DNA of 10,759 nt, from positions 1 through 10,759 of the forward strand of contig JANWHJ010000019.1 in the NCBI GenBank assembly GCA_025450475.1, written 5' to 3'. This DNA is from Nitrososphaera sp. GTDB taxonomy: Archaea > Thermoproteota > Nitrososphaeria > Nitrososphaerales > Nitrososphaeraceae. Of this stretch, positions 1-6,063 are shown in pieces (position 1 is the stretch's first letter; each line of letters begins with the position of its first letter). The notes beneath the pieces are model-generated. The model did not search any database. It saw only the letters and a program-made list of their open reading frames with translations, and had not been told where the DNA came from. A program made the position numbers and the translations under genes.

Positions 1-249
1 ATAGAAGCACCCCAGACCAGGGAATTCACATTGGGACAGTTCCTCGATATTTGGAAACAAACTAGTGATTCAGCAGGCTTGTTTGATTCTGTGGCAAGCA
101 TGAATGCAACAGCATACGTCGACGGCAACCAAGTTGAAGGCAGCTACAGAGATGTGCCATTGAAATCATTAGGTGAAATTGCCATCGTCTATGGGAAGCC
201 TCCTCAAGATATCCCGGCTAAGTTTGACTTCCGCGACATCCGGAGCTAA
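1..249 (+). CDS. 3' end of an unrecognised gene (C-terminal 82 residues)
   Basis: The reading frame is open from the first base of the window to a TAA stop at 247-249, so the true start lies upstream; an in-frame TTG at 31 is not needed as a start. The visible tail is a small compact domain with a TLGQFLDIW stretch, an A-Y-V-D-G-N-Q segment that looks like a beta-hairpin, and an E-I-A-I-V-Y-G-K-P-P strand near the end. I recall secreted or membrane-anchored thaumarchaeal hypothetical proteins ending in a domain of similar feel, but this is memory and not a firm family assignment. No catalytic motif or cysteine is visible. It is followed after 44 nt by larC on the same strand, but a TATA-like box in between suggests separate transcription. 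Function unknown. Confidence 0.7.
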   Translation: MEAPQTREFTLGQFLDIWKQTSDSAGLFDSVASMNATAYVDGNQVEGSYRDVPLKSLGEIAIVYGKPPQDIPAKFDFRDIRS

Positions 250-262
250 AAGCACAAATATG

Positions 263-269
263 ATATAAT
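263..269 (+). promoter_or_regulatory. TATA-like box for the larC-larE-cysteine desulfurase cluster
   Basis: The A/T run ATATAAT is centred about 28 nt before the larC ATG at 294. Archaeal TATA boxes lie roughly 25 nt upstream of the transcription start, so the transcript would begin within a few bases of the ATG (leaderless). No Shine-Dalgarno sequence precedes the ATG, which fits. A second A/T run (AAATAT, 257-262) immediately upstream could contribute. Confidence 0.5.
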
Positions 270-293
270 GCGCAGGCGCCACTTAGTGCGAGT

Positions 294-1538
294 ATGGCAA
301 GGATTGTGATCATTGATTCACAGGTAGCCGGAATAGCCGGTGACATGCTGATGGCTAGCCTTGTGGATGCCGGGGCTAACAAGACCAAGGTCATAGACGG
401 CATATTTGCCTGTCAAGACTTCCTCAAGGGGAGCAAGATAGCCAAAGCAGATTTCGTGAAGGTAGTGTCGCACGGCTTTGCAGCAATGCAGCTACGCATG
501 AACCACACTGACAGCTTGCATGAGCGCAAGGGGAAAGATATGTATCGCTCGCTTTCCCGCTGCTGCGACTCGCTCGGGCTTGACGAGAGGACAAAGGCCT
601 TTGCGCGTGAATCACTCAAGACAATAATCTCTGCTGAAGCCACTATCCACGGCGAAAGTCTTGACAGCGTCCATTTGCACGAGGCGTCTAGCATTGACAC
701 CCTTGCAGACCTGGTAGGATGTGCCATCGCGCTGCAGGATCTAAATCTGTTTGAAGGCAGAATATACTCTACAAAGGTGGCAGTAGGTGGCGGAGTGCTA
801 AAGTTTTCACACGGCACCGTCCCGAACCCTACAAGCGCAATCCTTGAAATTTTTAGGAACAAGCAGTTCGTGCTGGCCGGAGGGCAGGCTGAAGAGGAAT
901 TGACTACTCCGACAGGCGCGGCGATGCTCGTAAATCTGGCGCAGGGCAGCATCAACTATTATCCCAACATTGCGCCTGAAAAAATTGGCTATGGCGCCGG
1001 CACGAAAAAGTTTGAAGGCTTTGCAAATGTAGTGCGGGTGATGTTGGGCACATCGAACATTGTTTTTGAATCCACCAAGGACACGGTGTGCATCGTGGAA
1101 ACAAACGTCGACGACACGACGGGCGAGCTCGTCGGCAATCTGGTTGAGCAGCTGTCAGAAGTCTCCAAGGACGTAACGATCATCCCCGGCACTACGAAAA
1201 AGAGCCGACCGGCCTACCTCATTAGGATTATATCGGAAAGCGCGCAATTAAACAGCGTGCTTGAAGTCCTATTCAGCGAGTCGGGGACGCTTGGGGCAAG
1301 GGTGCAAGAAGTACAGCGCTATGTGCTTCCCAGGGCGGTGCTGACTGTTCCAGTTAACATTCGGGGCACGGCGTTTGGCGTGCACGTCAAGATAGCCAAG
1401 GACTCGGCAGGCAGGGTCACAAACGCCAAGCCCGAGTTTGAAGATGTCCGGATTATCGCATCACGGTGCCAGATTCCTGTAAGGAGGGCTATGGACCTTG
1501 TCAACGCAGAGGTCATGAAAAAAGTGGGCGGCGCGTGA
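294..1538 (+). CDS. larC: LarC: nickel-insertion protein for the nickel-pincer nucleotide (NPN) cofactor
   Basis: LarC (formerly DUF111) is a CTP-dependent cyclometallase that inserts nickel into pyridinium-3,5-bisthiocarboxylic acid mononucleotide, the last step of NPN cofactor synthesis in the cytoplasm. The 414-aa protein shows the family blocks in order: an N-terminal GIAGDMLMASLVDAG segment (13-27), VHLHEASSIDTLADLVG (126-142), a FSHGTVPNPTSAIL block (171-184), ELTTPTGAA (202-210), GAGTKKFEGFANVVRV (234-249), then the C-terminal half with ETNVDDTTGELVG (269-281), TKKSRPA (301-307) and KPEFEDVRIIASRCQIPVRRA (379-399). It is one uninterrupted frame; in Lactobacillus plantarum LarC is produced through a programmed frameshift between larC1 and larC2. 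The usual DCFSGISGDM motif reads DSQVAGIAGDM here, a mild divergence. The ATG is placed by the upstream TATA-like box. Its TGA stop shares one base with the larE start. Confidence 0.9.
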   Translation: MARIVIIDSQVAGIAGDMLMASLVDAGANKTKVIDGIFACQDFLKGSKIAKADFVKVVSHGFAAMQLRMNHTDSLHERKGKDMYRSLSRCCDSLGLDERTKAFARESLKTIISAEATIHGESLDSVHLHEASSIDTLADLVGCAIALQDLNLFEGRIYSTKVAVGGGVLKFSHGTVPNPTSAILEIFRNKQFVLAGGQAEEELTTPTGAAMLVNLAQGSINYYPNIAPEKIGYGAGTKKFEGFANVVRVMLGTSNIVFESTKDTVCIVETNVDDTTGELVGNLVEQLSEVSKDVTIIPGTTKKSRPAYLIRIISESAQLNSVLEVLFSESGTLGARVQEVQRYVLPRAVLTVPVNIRGTAFGVHVKIAKDSAGRVTNAKPEFEDVRIIASRCQIPVRRAMDLVNAEVMKKVGGA

Positions 1539-2344
1539 TGGACAGCTTCGACAAACTGGTAGAATGGTTCATCAAGAGCGGAGGAAATGCGGTAGTCGCG
1601 CTCTCCGGCGGAGTCGACAGCGCGGTAGTCGCGCTCGCTGCGAAAGAGGGGCTTGGCAAGAATGCGGTGGCGATAACAGCCAACTACAAGACGCTGTCGG
1701 AAGAAGAGCTTGCGACTGCGCGGCTGGTGGCAAAAGAGATCGGCATTGCTCACCGGGTGATAGAATATGATGAGCTTGAAAACCCCGATTTTGTGAAAAA
1801 CGACAGGATGCGCTGCTACCACTGTAGAACAGAGCTCGGGCAGCACTTGGCAGAGGAGGCGAAAAAGGCCAACATCGAGCTCATTGTCGACGGCACAAAC
1901 GCCGACGACCTAACCGACTACCGGCCCGGTATCAGGGCGCTGCGGGAGAACGGGGTCCGAAGCCCGATGGTAGAGCTTGGCATAACCAAGGCAGAGATAC
2001 GTAAAATCGCGAAGAACTTCGGACTCTCCATATACGACAAGCCGTCGAACGCGTGCCTAGCATCAAGGATACCGACAGGGAGCGAAGTGACCTATGAAAA
2101 ATTGCAGAGGATTGAAATCGCAGAAATTATCGTGAAGTCAATATTTGACGTCAAGATGGTGCGCGTCCGTGACCACGGTGAGCTTGCAAGGGTTGAAGTC
2201 GGCAAGGAGGAATTGCAGAGGATGTTTGATGTTGACAAGCTGGCCATTCTGGATCGCAAGCTCAAGGAGGTTGGCTTCAAGTTTGTCTCTGTAGACGCGG
2301 CTGGCTACATGATGGGCAAGCTGGCGATGATCGACAATGAATGA
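1538..2344 (+). CDS. larE: LarE: ATP-dependent sulfur-insertion enzyme for the NPN cofactor
   Basis: LarE is a PP-loop pyrophosphatase-family sulfurtransferase that adenylates the carboxylates of pyridinium-3,5-biscarboxylic acid mononucleotide and replaces them with thiocarboxylates. The 268-aa product has the PP-loop SGGVDS at 23-28, MRCYHCRTEL at 91-100 (C93, C96), the DGTNADDLTDYRPG block at 118-131 and KPSNACLASRIPTG at 168-181 with C173. C173 aligns by context with the sacrificial cysteine (Cys176) of L. plantarum LarE. The added C93/C96 pair gives the three-cysteine pattern of LarE proteins that hold a [4Fe-4S] cluster and can act catalytically. The frame is open further upstream (to 1466), but the ATG at 1538 is preferred: it overlaps the larC stop by one base (TGATG) and starts the protein at the normal family distance from the PP-loop. 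Its end overlaps the next gene by 8 nt, implying translational coupling. Confidence 0.92.
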   Translation: MDSFDKLVEWFIKSGGNAVVALSGGVDSAVVALAAKEGLGKNAVAITANYKTLSEEELATARLVAKEIGIAHRVIEYDELENPDFVKNDRMRCYHCRTELGQHLAEEAKKANIELIVDGTNADDLTDYRPGIRALRENGVRSPMVELGITKAEIRKIAKNFGLSIYDKPSNACLASRIPTGSEVTYEKLQRIEIAEIIVKSIFDVKMVRVRDHGELARVEVGKEELQRMFDVDKLAILDRKLKEVGFKFVSVDAAGYMMGKLAMIDNE

Positions 2345-3512
2345 CCACATTTACTTGGACAGCGCCGCGTCGACGCCAGTGGCAGACGAAGTGATCGATG
2401 AAATGCTGCCGTACTTCAAGCAGCAGTACGGCAACCCATCTTCGATGCACAAGTTTGGCAGGGAAACTGCAAGGGCCATTCAGCTTGCACGGAGAAGAGT
2501 TGCAAAGATGATTGACGCGTCTCCCCGCGAAATAACGTTCACTTCTGGCGGCACCGAGGCAGACAATCTCGCTATAAAGGGCGCGGCCATGCACGCCCGG
2601 ATCAAGGCGTCTGAAAGAACCAGGATAATCACGAGCAGCATAGAGCACGATGCAGTGCTCGAGCCGTGTAGGTATCTGGAAAATTTGGGTCTTTCAGTTA
2701 CTTACCTTCCGGTAGCTGGCGATGGCCTTGTCAGGTCGTCTGACCTAAAAAGCGCGATGTCAAATGACGTTTCGCTTGTCAGCATCATGCTAGCAAACAA
2801 CGAAGTCGGTACGATCCAGCCGGTCAAAGAGCTTGCCGGGATCGCGCACCAGGCCGGCGCTCTTTTCCACACGGACGCGGTACAGGCCGTTGGCAAGATC
2901 CCGACTAGTGTCAAGCGCCTTGGAGTCGACATGATGTCAATGTCGTCACACAAGCTAAACGGGCCCAAAGGCGTGGGCGCGCTTTATGTTAGATCAGGGC
3001 TAGAAATAGCGCCGATTATCCACGGTGGCGGGCAGGAATCTGAACTTAGATCAGGCACGGAAAATGTTCCGAACATCGCCGGCTTTGGCAAGGCATGCGA
3101 GCTTGCTGCAAATAGGATGAGCCAGTACCAAGAGCAGGTTTCGGCGCTCCGAGACTACCTCATTGAGAAGGTGGCAAAAGAGATCCCACATTCCAGGCTC
3201 AACGGATCGCAAGATAGGATTCCAAATAACGCGCATTTCACATTCTTTGGCGTAAACGGCGAGGACCTGATAATCAAGATGGACGAACATGGGATTGCAA
3301 CGTCCACGGGCTCTGCCTGCTCTGTCAAGAAGCAAAAGTCGTCGCATGTGCTAAAGGCGATGGGATTTTCCTACGAGGAAATCAGCGGCTCGCTCCGGCT
3401 CAGCCTCGGAATGCAGAATACAAAAGATGAAATAGACAGGACGGTCGGTGTGCTGTCGAGTGTCGTAAAAGAACTCCGTGAGCTTTCGCCCTTCAAGAGA
3501 AAGTACGCCTGA
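2337..3512 (+). CDS. iscS: Class I cysteine desulfurase (NifS/IscS type)
   Basis: This PLP enzyme converts L-cysteine to alanine and leaves a persulfide on its active-site cysteine for delivery to Fe-S cluster assembly or thiolation enzymes. The 391-aa length is typical. Visible landmarks are the N-terminal YLDSAASTPV segment (6-15), GNPSSMH (32-38), the cofactor-pocket TSGGTEADN (69-77), H104, the NNEVG segment (154-158), HTDAVQ (178-183), the PLP Schiff-base lysine in SSHKLNGPKG (K206), RSGTEN (238-243) and the catalytic cysteine loop STGSACS (C328). The ATG lies inside the last codons of larE, an 8-nt overlap, so the two are almost certainly co-transcribed. The context suggests it supplies sulfur to LarE, possibly by rebuilding its cluster; general Fe-S cluster assembly is an alternative role. 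Whether iscS or nifS is the better name cannot be settled from sequence. No scaffold gene (iscU-like) is adjacent. Confidence 0.92.
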   Translation: MNDHIYLDSAASTPVADEVIDEMLPYFKQQYGNPSSMHKFGRETARAIQLARRRVAKMIDASPREITFTSGGTEADNLAIKGAAMHARIKASERTRIITSSIEHDAVLEPCRYLENLGLSVTYLPVAGDGLVRSSDLKSAMSNDVSLVSIMLANNEVGTIQPVKELAGIAHQAGALFHTDAVQAVGKIPTSVKRLGVDMMSMSSHKLNGPKGVGALYVRSGLEIAPIIHGGGQESELRSGTENVPNIAGFGKACELAANRMSQYQEQVSALRDYLIEKVAKEIPHSRLNGSQDRIPNNAHFTFFGVNGEDLIIKMDEHGIATSTGSACSVKKQKSSHVLKAMGFSYEEISGSLRLSLGMQNTKDEIDRTVGVLSSVVKELRELSPFKRKYA

Positions 3513-3516
3513 AATG

Positions 3517-3524
3517 TTTTTATT
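3517..3524 (+). promoter_or_regulatory. TATA-like element before the peroxiredoxin gene
   Basis: The 35-nt gap after the cysteine desulfurase contains TTTTTATT, centred about 27 nt before the ATG at 3548, the spacing expected for leaderless archaeal transcription. There is no good Shine-Dalgarno match ahead of the ATG. The peroxiredoxin could therefore be transcribed independently, or additionally by read-through from the upstream cluster. The tract could instead be a T-rich terminator for the upstream cluster, or do both. Confidence 0.4.
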
Positions 3525-3547
3525 GCGATTTAGGCAGTTGCAAAGTC

Positions 3548-4045
3548 ATGTCTAGCACATATCTCTCACCGGTACCAAACGTAGGCGACAAGGCCCCGGA
3601 TTTTGAACTGACGGACCCTGACATGAAGCCGCACAAGCTGGGCGAATTTTACGGTAAGAATACAATACTCGCGTTCTTTCCGGCTGCAGAGTCGCCGGTG
3701 TGCACAGCAGAAATGTGTGCGCTGCGCGACTCACTTGACTCGATCCGCGAGCTTGGCGCGAACGTCGTCGGCATTTCAGTAGACGGGCCTTTTGCAAACA
3801 AGTTCTTTGTCCAGAACCGCCACCTGAACTTCCCCGTGCTATCAGACTATAGGCGCGAGGTCATTAGAAAATACGGCATCGTGATGAAAAAGCTGGGGTC
3901 GCTCGAAGGCTATGACGCGGCAAAGCGCTCCGTTTTCATCCTCGACGAAGGCGGCAAGGTGATCTACAGGTGGGTGTCCGACAACCCGCAAGTAGAGCCA
4001 AACTACGACGAGATCAAAGACACCCTAAAGAAGGCGAAAAAGTAA
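3548..4045 (+). CDS. bcp: Peroxiredoxin, BCP/PrxQ type (thiol peroxidase)
   Basis: A 165-aa thioredoxin-fold peroxidase that reduces hydrogen peroxide and organic hydroperoxides in the cytoplasm using thiols. The opening VGDKAPDFELTD (12-23) is the typical AhpC/TSA start. The active site is P45-x3-S49-x2-C52 within FFPAAESPVCTAEMC; C52 is the peroxidatic cysteine, and C57, five residues on, matches the resolving cysteine of E. coli BCP-like enzymes, so an intramolecular disulfide is likely. The conserved arginine is probably R127, in RSVFILD. No signal peptide is seen. The gene follows the cysteine desulfurase by 35 nt with its own TATA-like element. Its TAA stop at 4043-4045 abuts the stop of the convergent carrier-protein gene with no bases between. 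A role protecting the thiol and Fe-S chemistry of the upstream cluster is only a suggestion. Confidence 0.9.
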   Translation: MSSTYLSPVPNVGDKAPDFELTDPDMKPHKLGEFYGKNTILAFFPAAESPVCTAEMCALRDSLDSIRELGANVVGISVDGPFANKFFVQNRHLNFPVLSDYRREVIRKYGIVMKKLGSLEGYDAAKRSVFILDEGGKVIYRWVSDNPQVEPNYDEIKDTLKKAKK

Positions 4046-4558
4046 CTATTCTATTACTGCCATTACGTCGTTTCTTGCGACGCTGGCGCCCTGTTTTACC
4101 TTTATTTCTTTCAGGTTGCCGTCCTTATGGGCCTTGACTGCAACCTGCATCTTCATAGACTCCAATACAACAATGACGTCGCCCTTTTTGACTTCTGCTC
4201 CTGCCTTTGCGACAATATTGACCACCCTGCCGGGGATCTGGCTTGTCAAGTTCCTATCTCCGCCGCCCTTGCCGACTAGAATGGACGCTTTCTCCAGCAC
4301 TTCGGTCAGCTTGCTGTGTTTTTTCAGCGTCATCGGCTGGCCGTCGATAATCAGCTTTACCTCTGCGCTGCTAGAGTGCAGTATCTTAGCAAAGTGGAAA
4401 GTGTTGTCGAGCATGAACTCAAATTCGCTCGTACCGGTCTTGAGCAGGCGCAACGCGTGCTGCTTGGCGCCAATCTTGACCAGCACAGAGTTGTTGTCGG
4501 TAGTACGCAACACCTCGCCCTCTAACATCTCTGCAAGGTCGTCGACTTTGAACTCCAC
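4046..4558 (-). CDS. accB: Biotin carboxyl carrier protein of acetyl/propionyl-CoA carboxylase
   Basis: This 170-aa protein carries biotin between the biotin carboxylase and carboxyltransferase subunits. The C-terminal biotinyl domain (about 103-170) is complete: IPGRVVNIVAKAGAEVKKGD (108-127) leads to the biotinylation site ESMKMQV, with K136 as the acceptor lysine, then GNLKEIKVKQGASVARNDVMAVIE. The N-terminal hundred residues form a separate beta-rich region of the type seen in archaeal and propionyl-CoA carboxylase carriers, joined by a short glycine-containing linker (VGKGGG, 95-100). The start is GTG at 4558, one base after the accC stop and five bases after a strong Shine-Dalgarno sequence. 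It is the last gene of the pccB-accC-accB operon. No biotin protein ligase is encoded in the window. Confidence 0.93.
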   Translation of the reverse strand: MEFKVDDLAEMLEGEVLRTTDNNSVLVKIGAKQHALRLLKTGTSEFEFMLDNTFHFAKILHSSSAEVKLIIDGQPMTLKKHSKLTEVLEKASILVGKGGGDRNLTSQIPGRVVNIVAKAGAEVKKGDVIVVLESMKMQVAVKAHKDGNLKEIKVKQGASVARNDVMAVIE

Positions 4559-4559
4559 T

Positions 4560-6056
4560 CTATCCCCTCAATTTCCACGTTGACTTAGAAGCCGCTGATT
4601 GCACTGCACCAGCCTTTTTCACAAATTCTGAGTGGAGAAGCGCTGCCGCGACTGCAGCGTAGGCCCTTTCCTTGGCCTCTCTTTTTGCATCTCCGTTCAT
4701 CTTGTCGAAGATCTTAAATCGATCGAGGTAGTCGGTAGAAAGTTCGCCCTTGATAAAGTTGGGATCGTCCATTATGGTCTTGTAGAGCGGGATTGTGGTG
4801 TTGATGCCTTCTATCGTAAACTCATCCAGTGCATTTCTCATCCTAATCCTAGCCTCGTTAAAGTCACGGCCCCAAGCAAGAAGCTTGGCGGTGAGCGAAT
4901 CATAATAGCCTGACACATTGCATCCAGGATAGAGGTAGGTATCAACCCTGATGCCTGGCCCGTATGGGATGTTGCAGTTTGGTACTATTCCGGTCGACGG
5001 CGCAAACTCGTAGAACGGGTCTTCGGCATTGATCCTGCACTCGATTGCGCAACCATTCATTTTCAAGTCTTCCTGCTTGAATGGGATCACTTCGCCCTGC
5101 GCGACTGCTATTTGCAATTTCACCAGATCCAATCCTGTCACGAGCTCTGTCACTGGGTGCTCTACCTGGAGGCGAGAATTTATCTCAATAAAGTAAAAAT
5201 TGCCCTCCGGGTCGCGAAGAAACTCAGCGGTCCCAGCGTTCAGATAATCGACCGCTGCCGCAGCCCTTACTGCAATTTCGCCGATCCTTTCTCGCGTCTT
5301 TTTATCCACTACAGGTGACGGCGACATTTCAATCAGCTTTTGGTGGCGTCTCTGGATAGAGCATTCGCGCTCAAAGAGATGCCGGCCATTTCCATGCGAG
5401 TCGCGGATGAGCTGGAACTCAATGTGCCTGATGCGCTGGAGATATTTTTCCACGAACAGTGCGGCCTTGCCAAAAGCCGCACGCGATTCGGCAGACGCCA
5501 TTTCAAACTCTTGCCTTAGTTGCTTTTCGTCTCCCGCAAGCCTAATACCCCTGCCGCCTCCGCCAAAAGCGGATTTTAACAATACTGGGTAGCCCGCTTC
5601 GTGCGCGACGTTTGCTGCTTTTTCTACATCTTCGATGATGCCATCGCTTCCAGGCACCGTCTGAACATTGGCTTTTTTCATGACTGCCTTGCACTTCATC
5701 TTGTCGCCGGTGACTTCCATTGCCTTGGCAGTCGGCCCGATGAATATGATATCGTTCTTTTCGCACATTTCTGGGAAATTCTCATTTTCAGACAGAAAGC
5801 CATAGCCGGGGTGGATCGCATCTGCTCCCGCCGCCTTGGCGATTTCGATTATCTTGGCCATGTTGAGGTAGCTTTGCGCGGGCGCGGCTGGGCCGACGTG
5901 ATAGGCCTCGTCAGCCCTCTTTACGTGGATCGCACGGACGTCCTCATCAGAATAGATCGCAATAGACCTTATGCCAATTTCCTTGCATGCCCTGATAATC
6001 CGGAGGGCTATCTCGCCCCTGTTTGCAATCAGTATGCTCGTAATTTTTTTCGACAT
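4560..6056 (-). CDS. accC: Biotin carboxylase subunit of acetyl/propionyl-CoA carboxylase
   Basis: This ATP-grasp enzyme carboxylates biotin on the carrier protein using bicarbonate and ATP. The 498-aa product contains ILIANRGEIALRIIRA (8-23), HPGYGFLSEN (82-91), TGDKMKC (116-122), the ATP-binding lysine and glycine loop KSAFGGGGRG (161-170), HIEFQ (211-215), ERECSIQRRHQK (229-240), the metal and catalytic segment EINSRLQVEHPVTE (291-304) and CRINAEDP (340-347). All residues expected for catalysis appear present. It is about 50 residues longer than E. coli AccC, the extra being an Ala/Lys-rich helical C-terminal tail (about 453-498). The frame is open upstream to 6119, but that extension overlaps pccB and has no family character; the ATG at 6056 begins MSKKITSILIANRGEI as expected and lies 7 nt after the pccB stop. 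In thaumarchaea this enzyme belongs to the 3-hydroxypropionate/4-hydroxybutyrate cycle. Confidence 0.94.
   Translation of the reverse strand: MSKKITSILIANRGEIALRIIRACKEIGIRSIAIYSDEDVRAIHVKRADEAYHVGPAAPAQSYLNMAKIIEIAKAAGADAIHPGYGFLSENENFPEMCEKNDIIFIGPTAKAMEVTGDKMKCKAVMKKANVQTVPGSDGIIEDVEKAANVAHEAGYPVLLKSAFGGGGRGIRLAGDEKQLRQEFEMASAESRAAFGKAALFVEKYLQRIRHIEFQLIRDSHGNGRHLFERECSIQRRHQKLIEMSPSPVVDKKTRERIGEIAVRAAAAVDYLNAGTAEFLRDPEGNFYFIEINSRLQVEHPVTELVTGLDLVKLQIAVAQGEVIPFKQEDLKMNGCAIECRINAEDPFYEFAPSTGIVPNCNIPYGPGIRVDTYLYPGCNVSGYYDSLTAKLLAWGRDFNEARIRMRNALDEFTIEGINTTIPLYKTIMDDPNFIKGELSTDYLDRFKIFDKMNGDAKREAKERAYAAVAAALLHSEFVKKAGAVQSAASKSTWKLRG
4564..4569 (-). promoter_or_regulatory. Strong ribosome binding site for accB
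   Basis: On the minus strand GAGGGG, with the following AT (GAGGGGAT), matches the archaeal Shine-Dalgarno consensus GAGGTGAT in seven of eight positions and lies 5 nt before the GTG at 4558. It sits inside the last codons of accC. It is the clearest Shine-Dalgarno sequence in the window and supports the non-ATG start and internal translation initiation within the operon. Confidence 0.65.
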
Positions 6057-6063
6057 AGCACCG

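Noticed and set aside
413..955. 180-codon open frame on the minus strand
   Set aside because: It lies wholly inside larC, which is a clear family member. The translation is Ser/Ala/Arg-rich low-quality sequence with no motif, typical of an antisense shadow.
1466..1537. Possible 24-residue N-terminal extension of LarE
   Set aside because: It would overlap larC by 73 nt and the extra residues do not resemble LarE. The ATG at 1538 gives the normal start and a TGATG junction.
1589..1636. 15-nt direct repeat (GCGGTAGTCGCGCTC) flanking the LarE PP-loop, offset 33 nt
   Set aside because: Both copies encode Ala-Val-Val-Ala-Leu on either side of SGGVDS in one frame, a hydrophobic strand and helix normal for the fold. 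A chance or minor codon-level repeat with no sign of mobility.
1319..1846. 175-codon open frame on the minus strand across the larC-larE junction
   Set aside because: Both sense genes are well supported here; the antisense product has no recognisable domain and no promoter or ribosome binding site.
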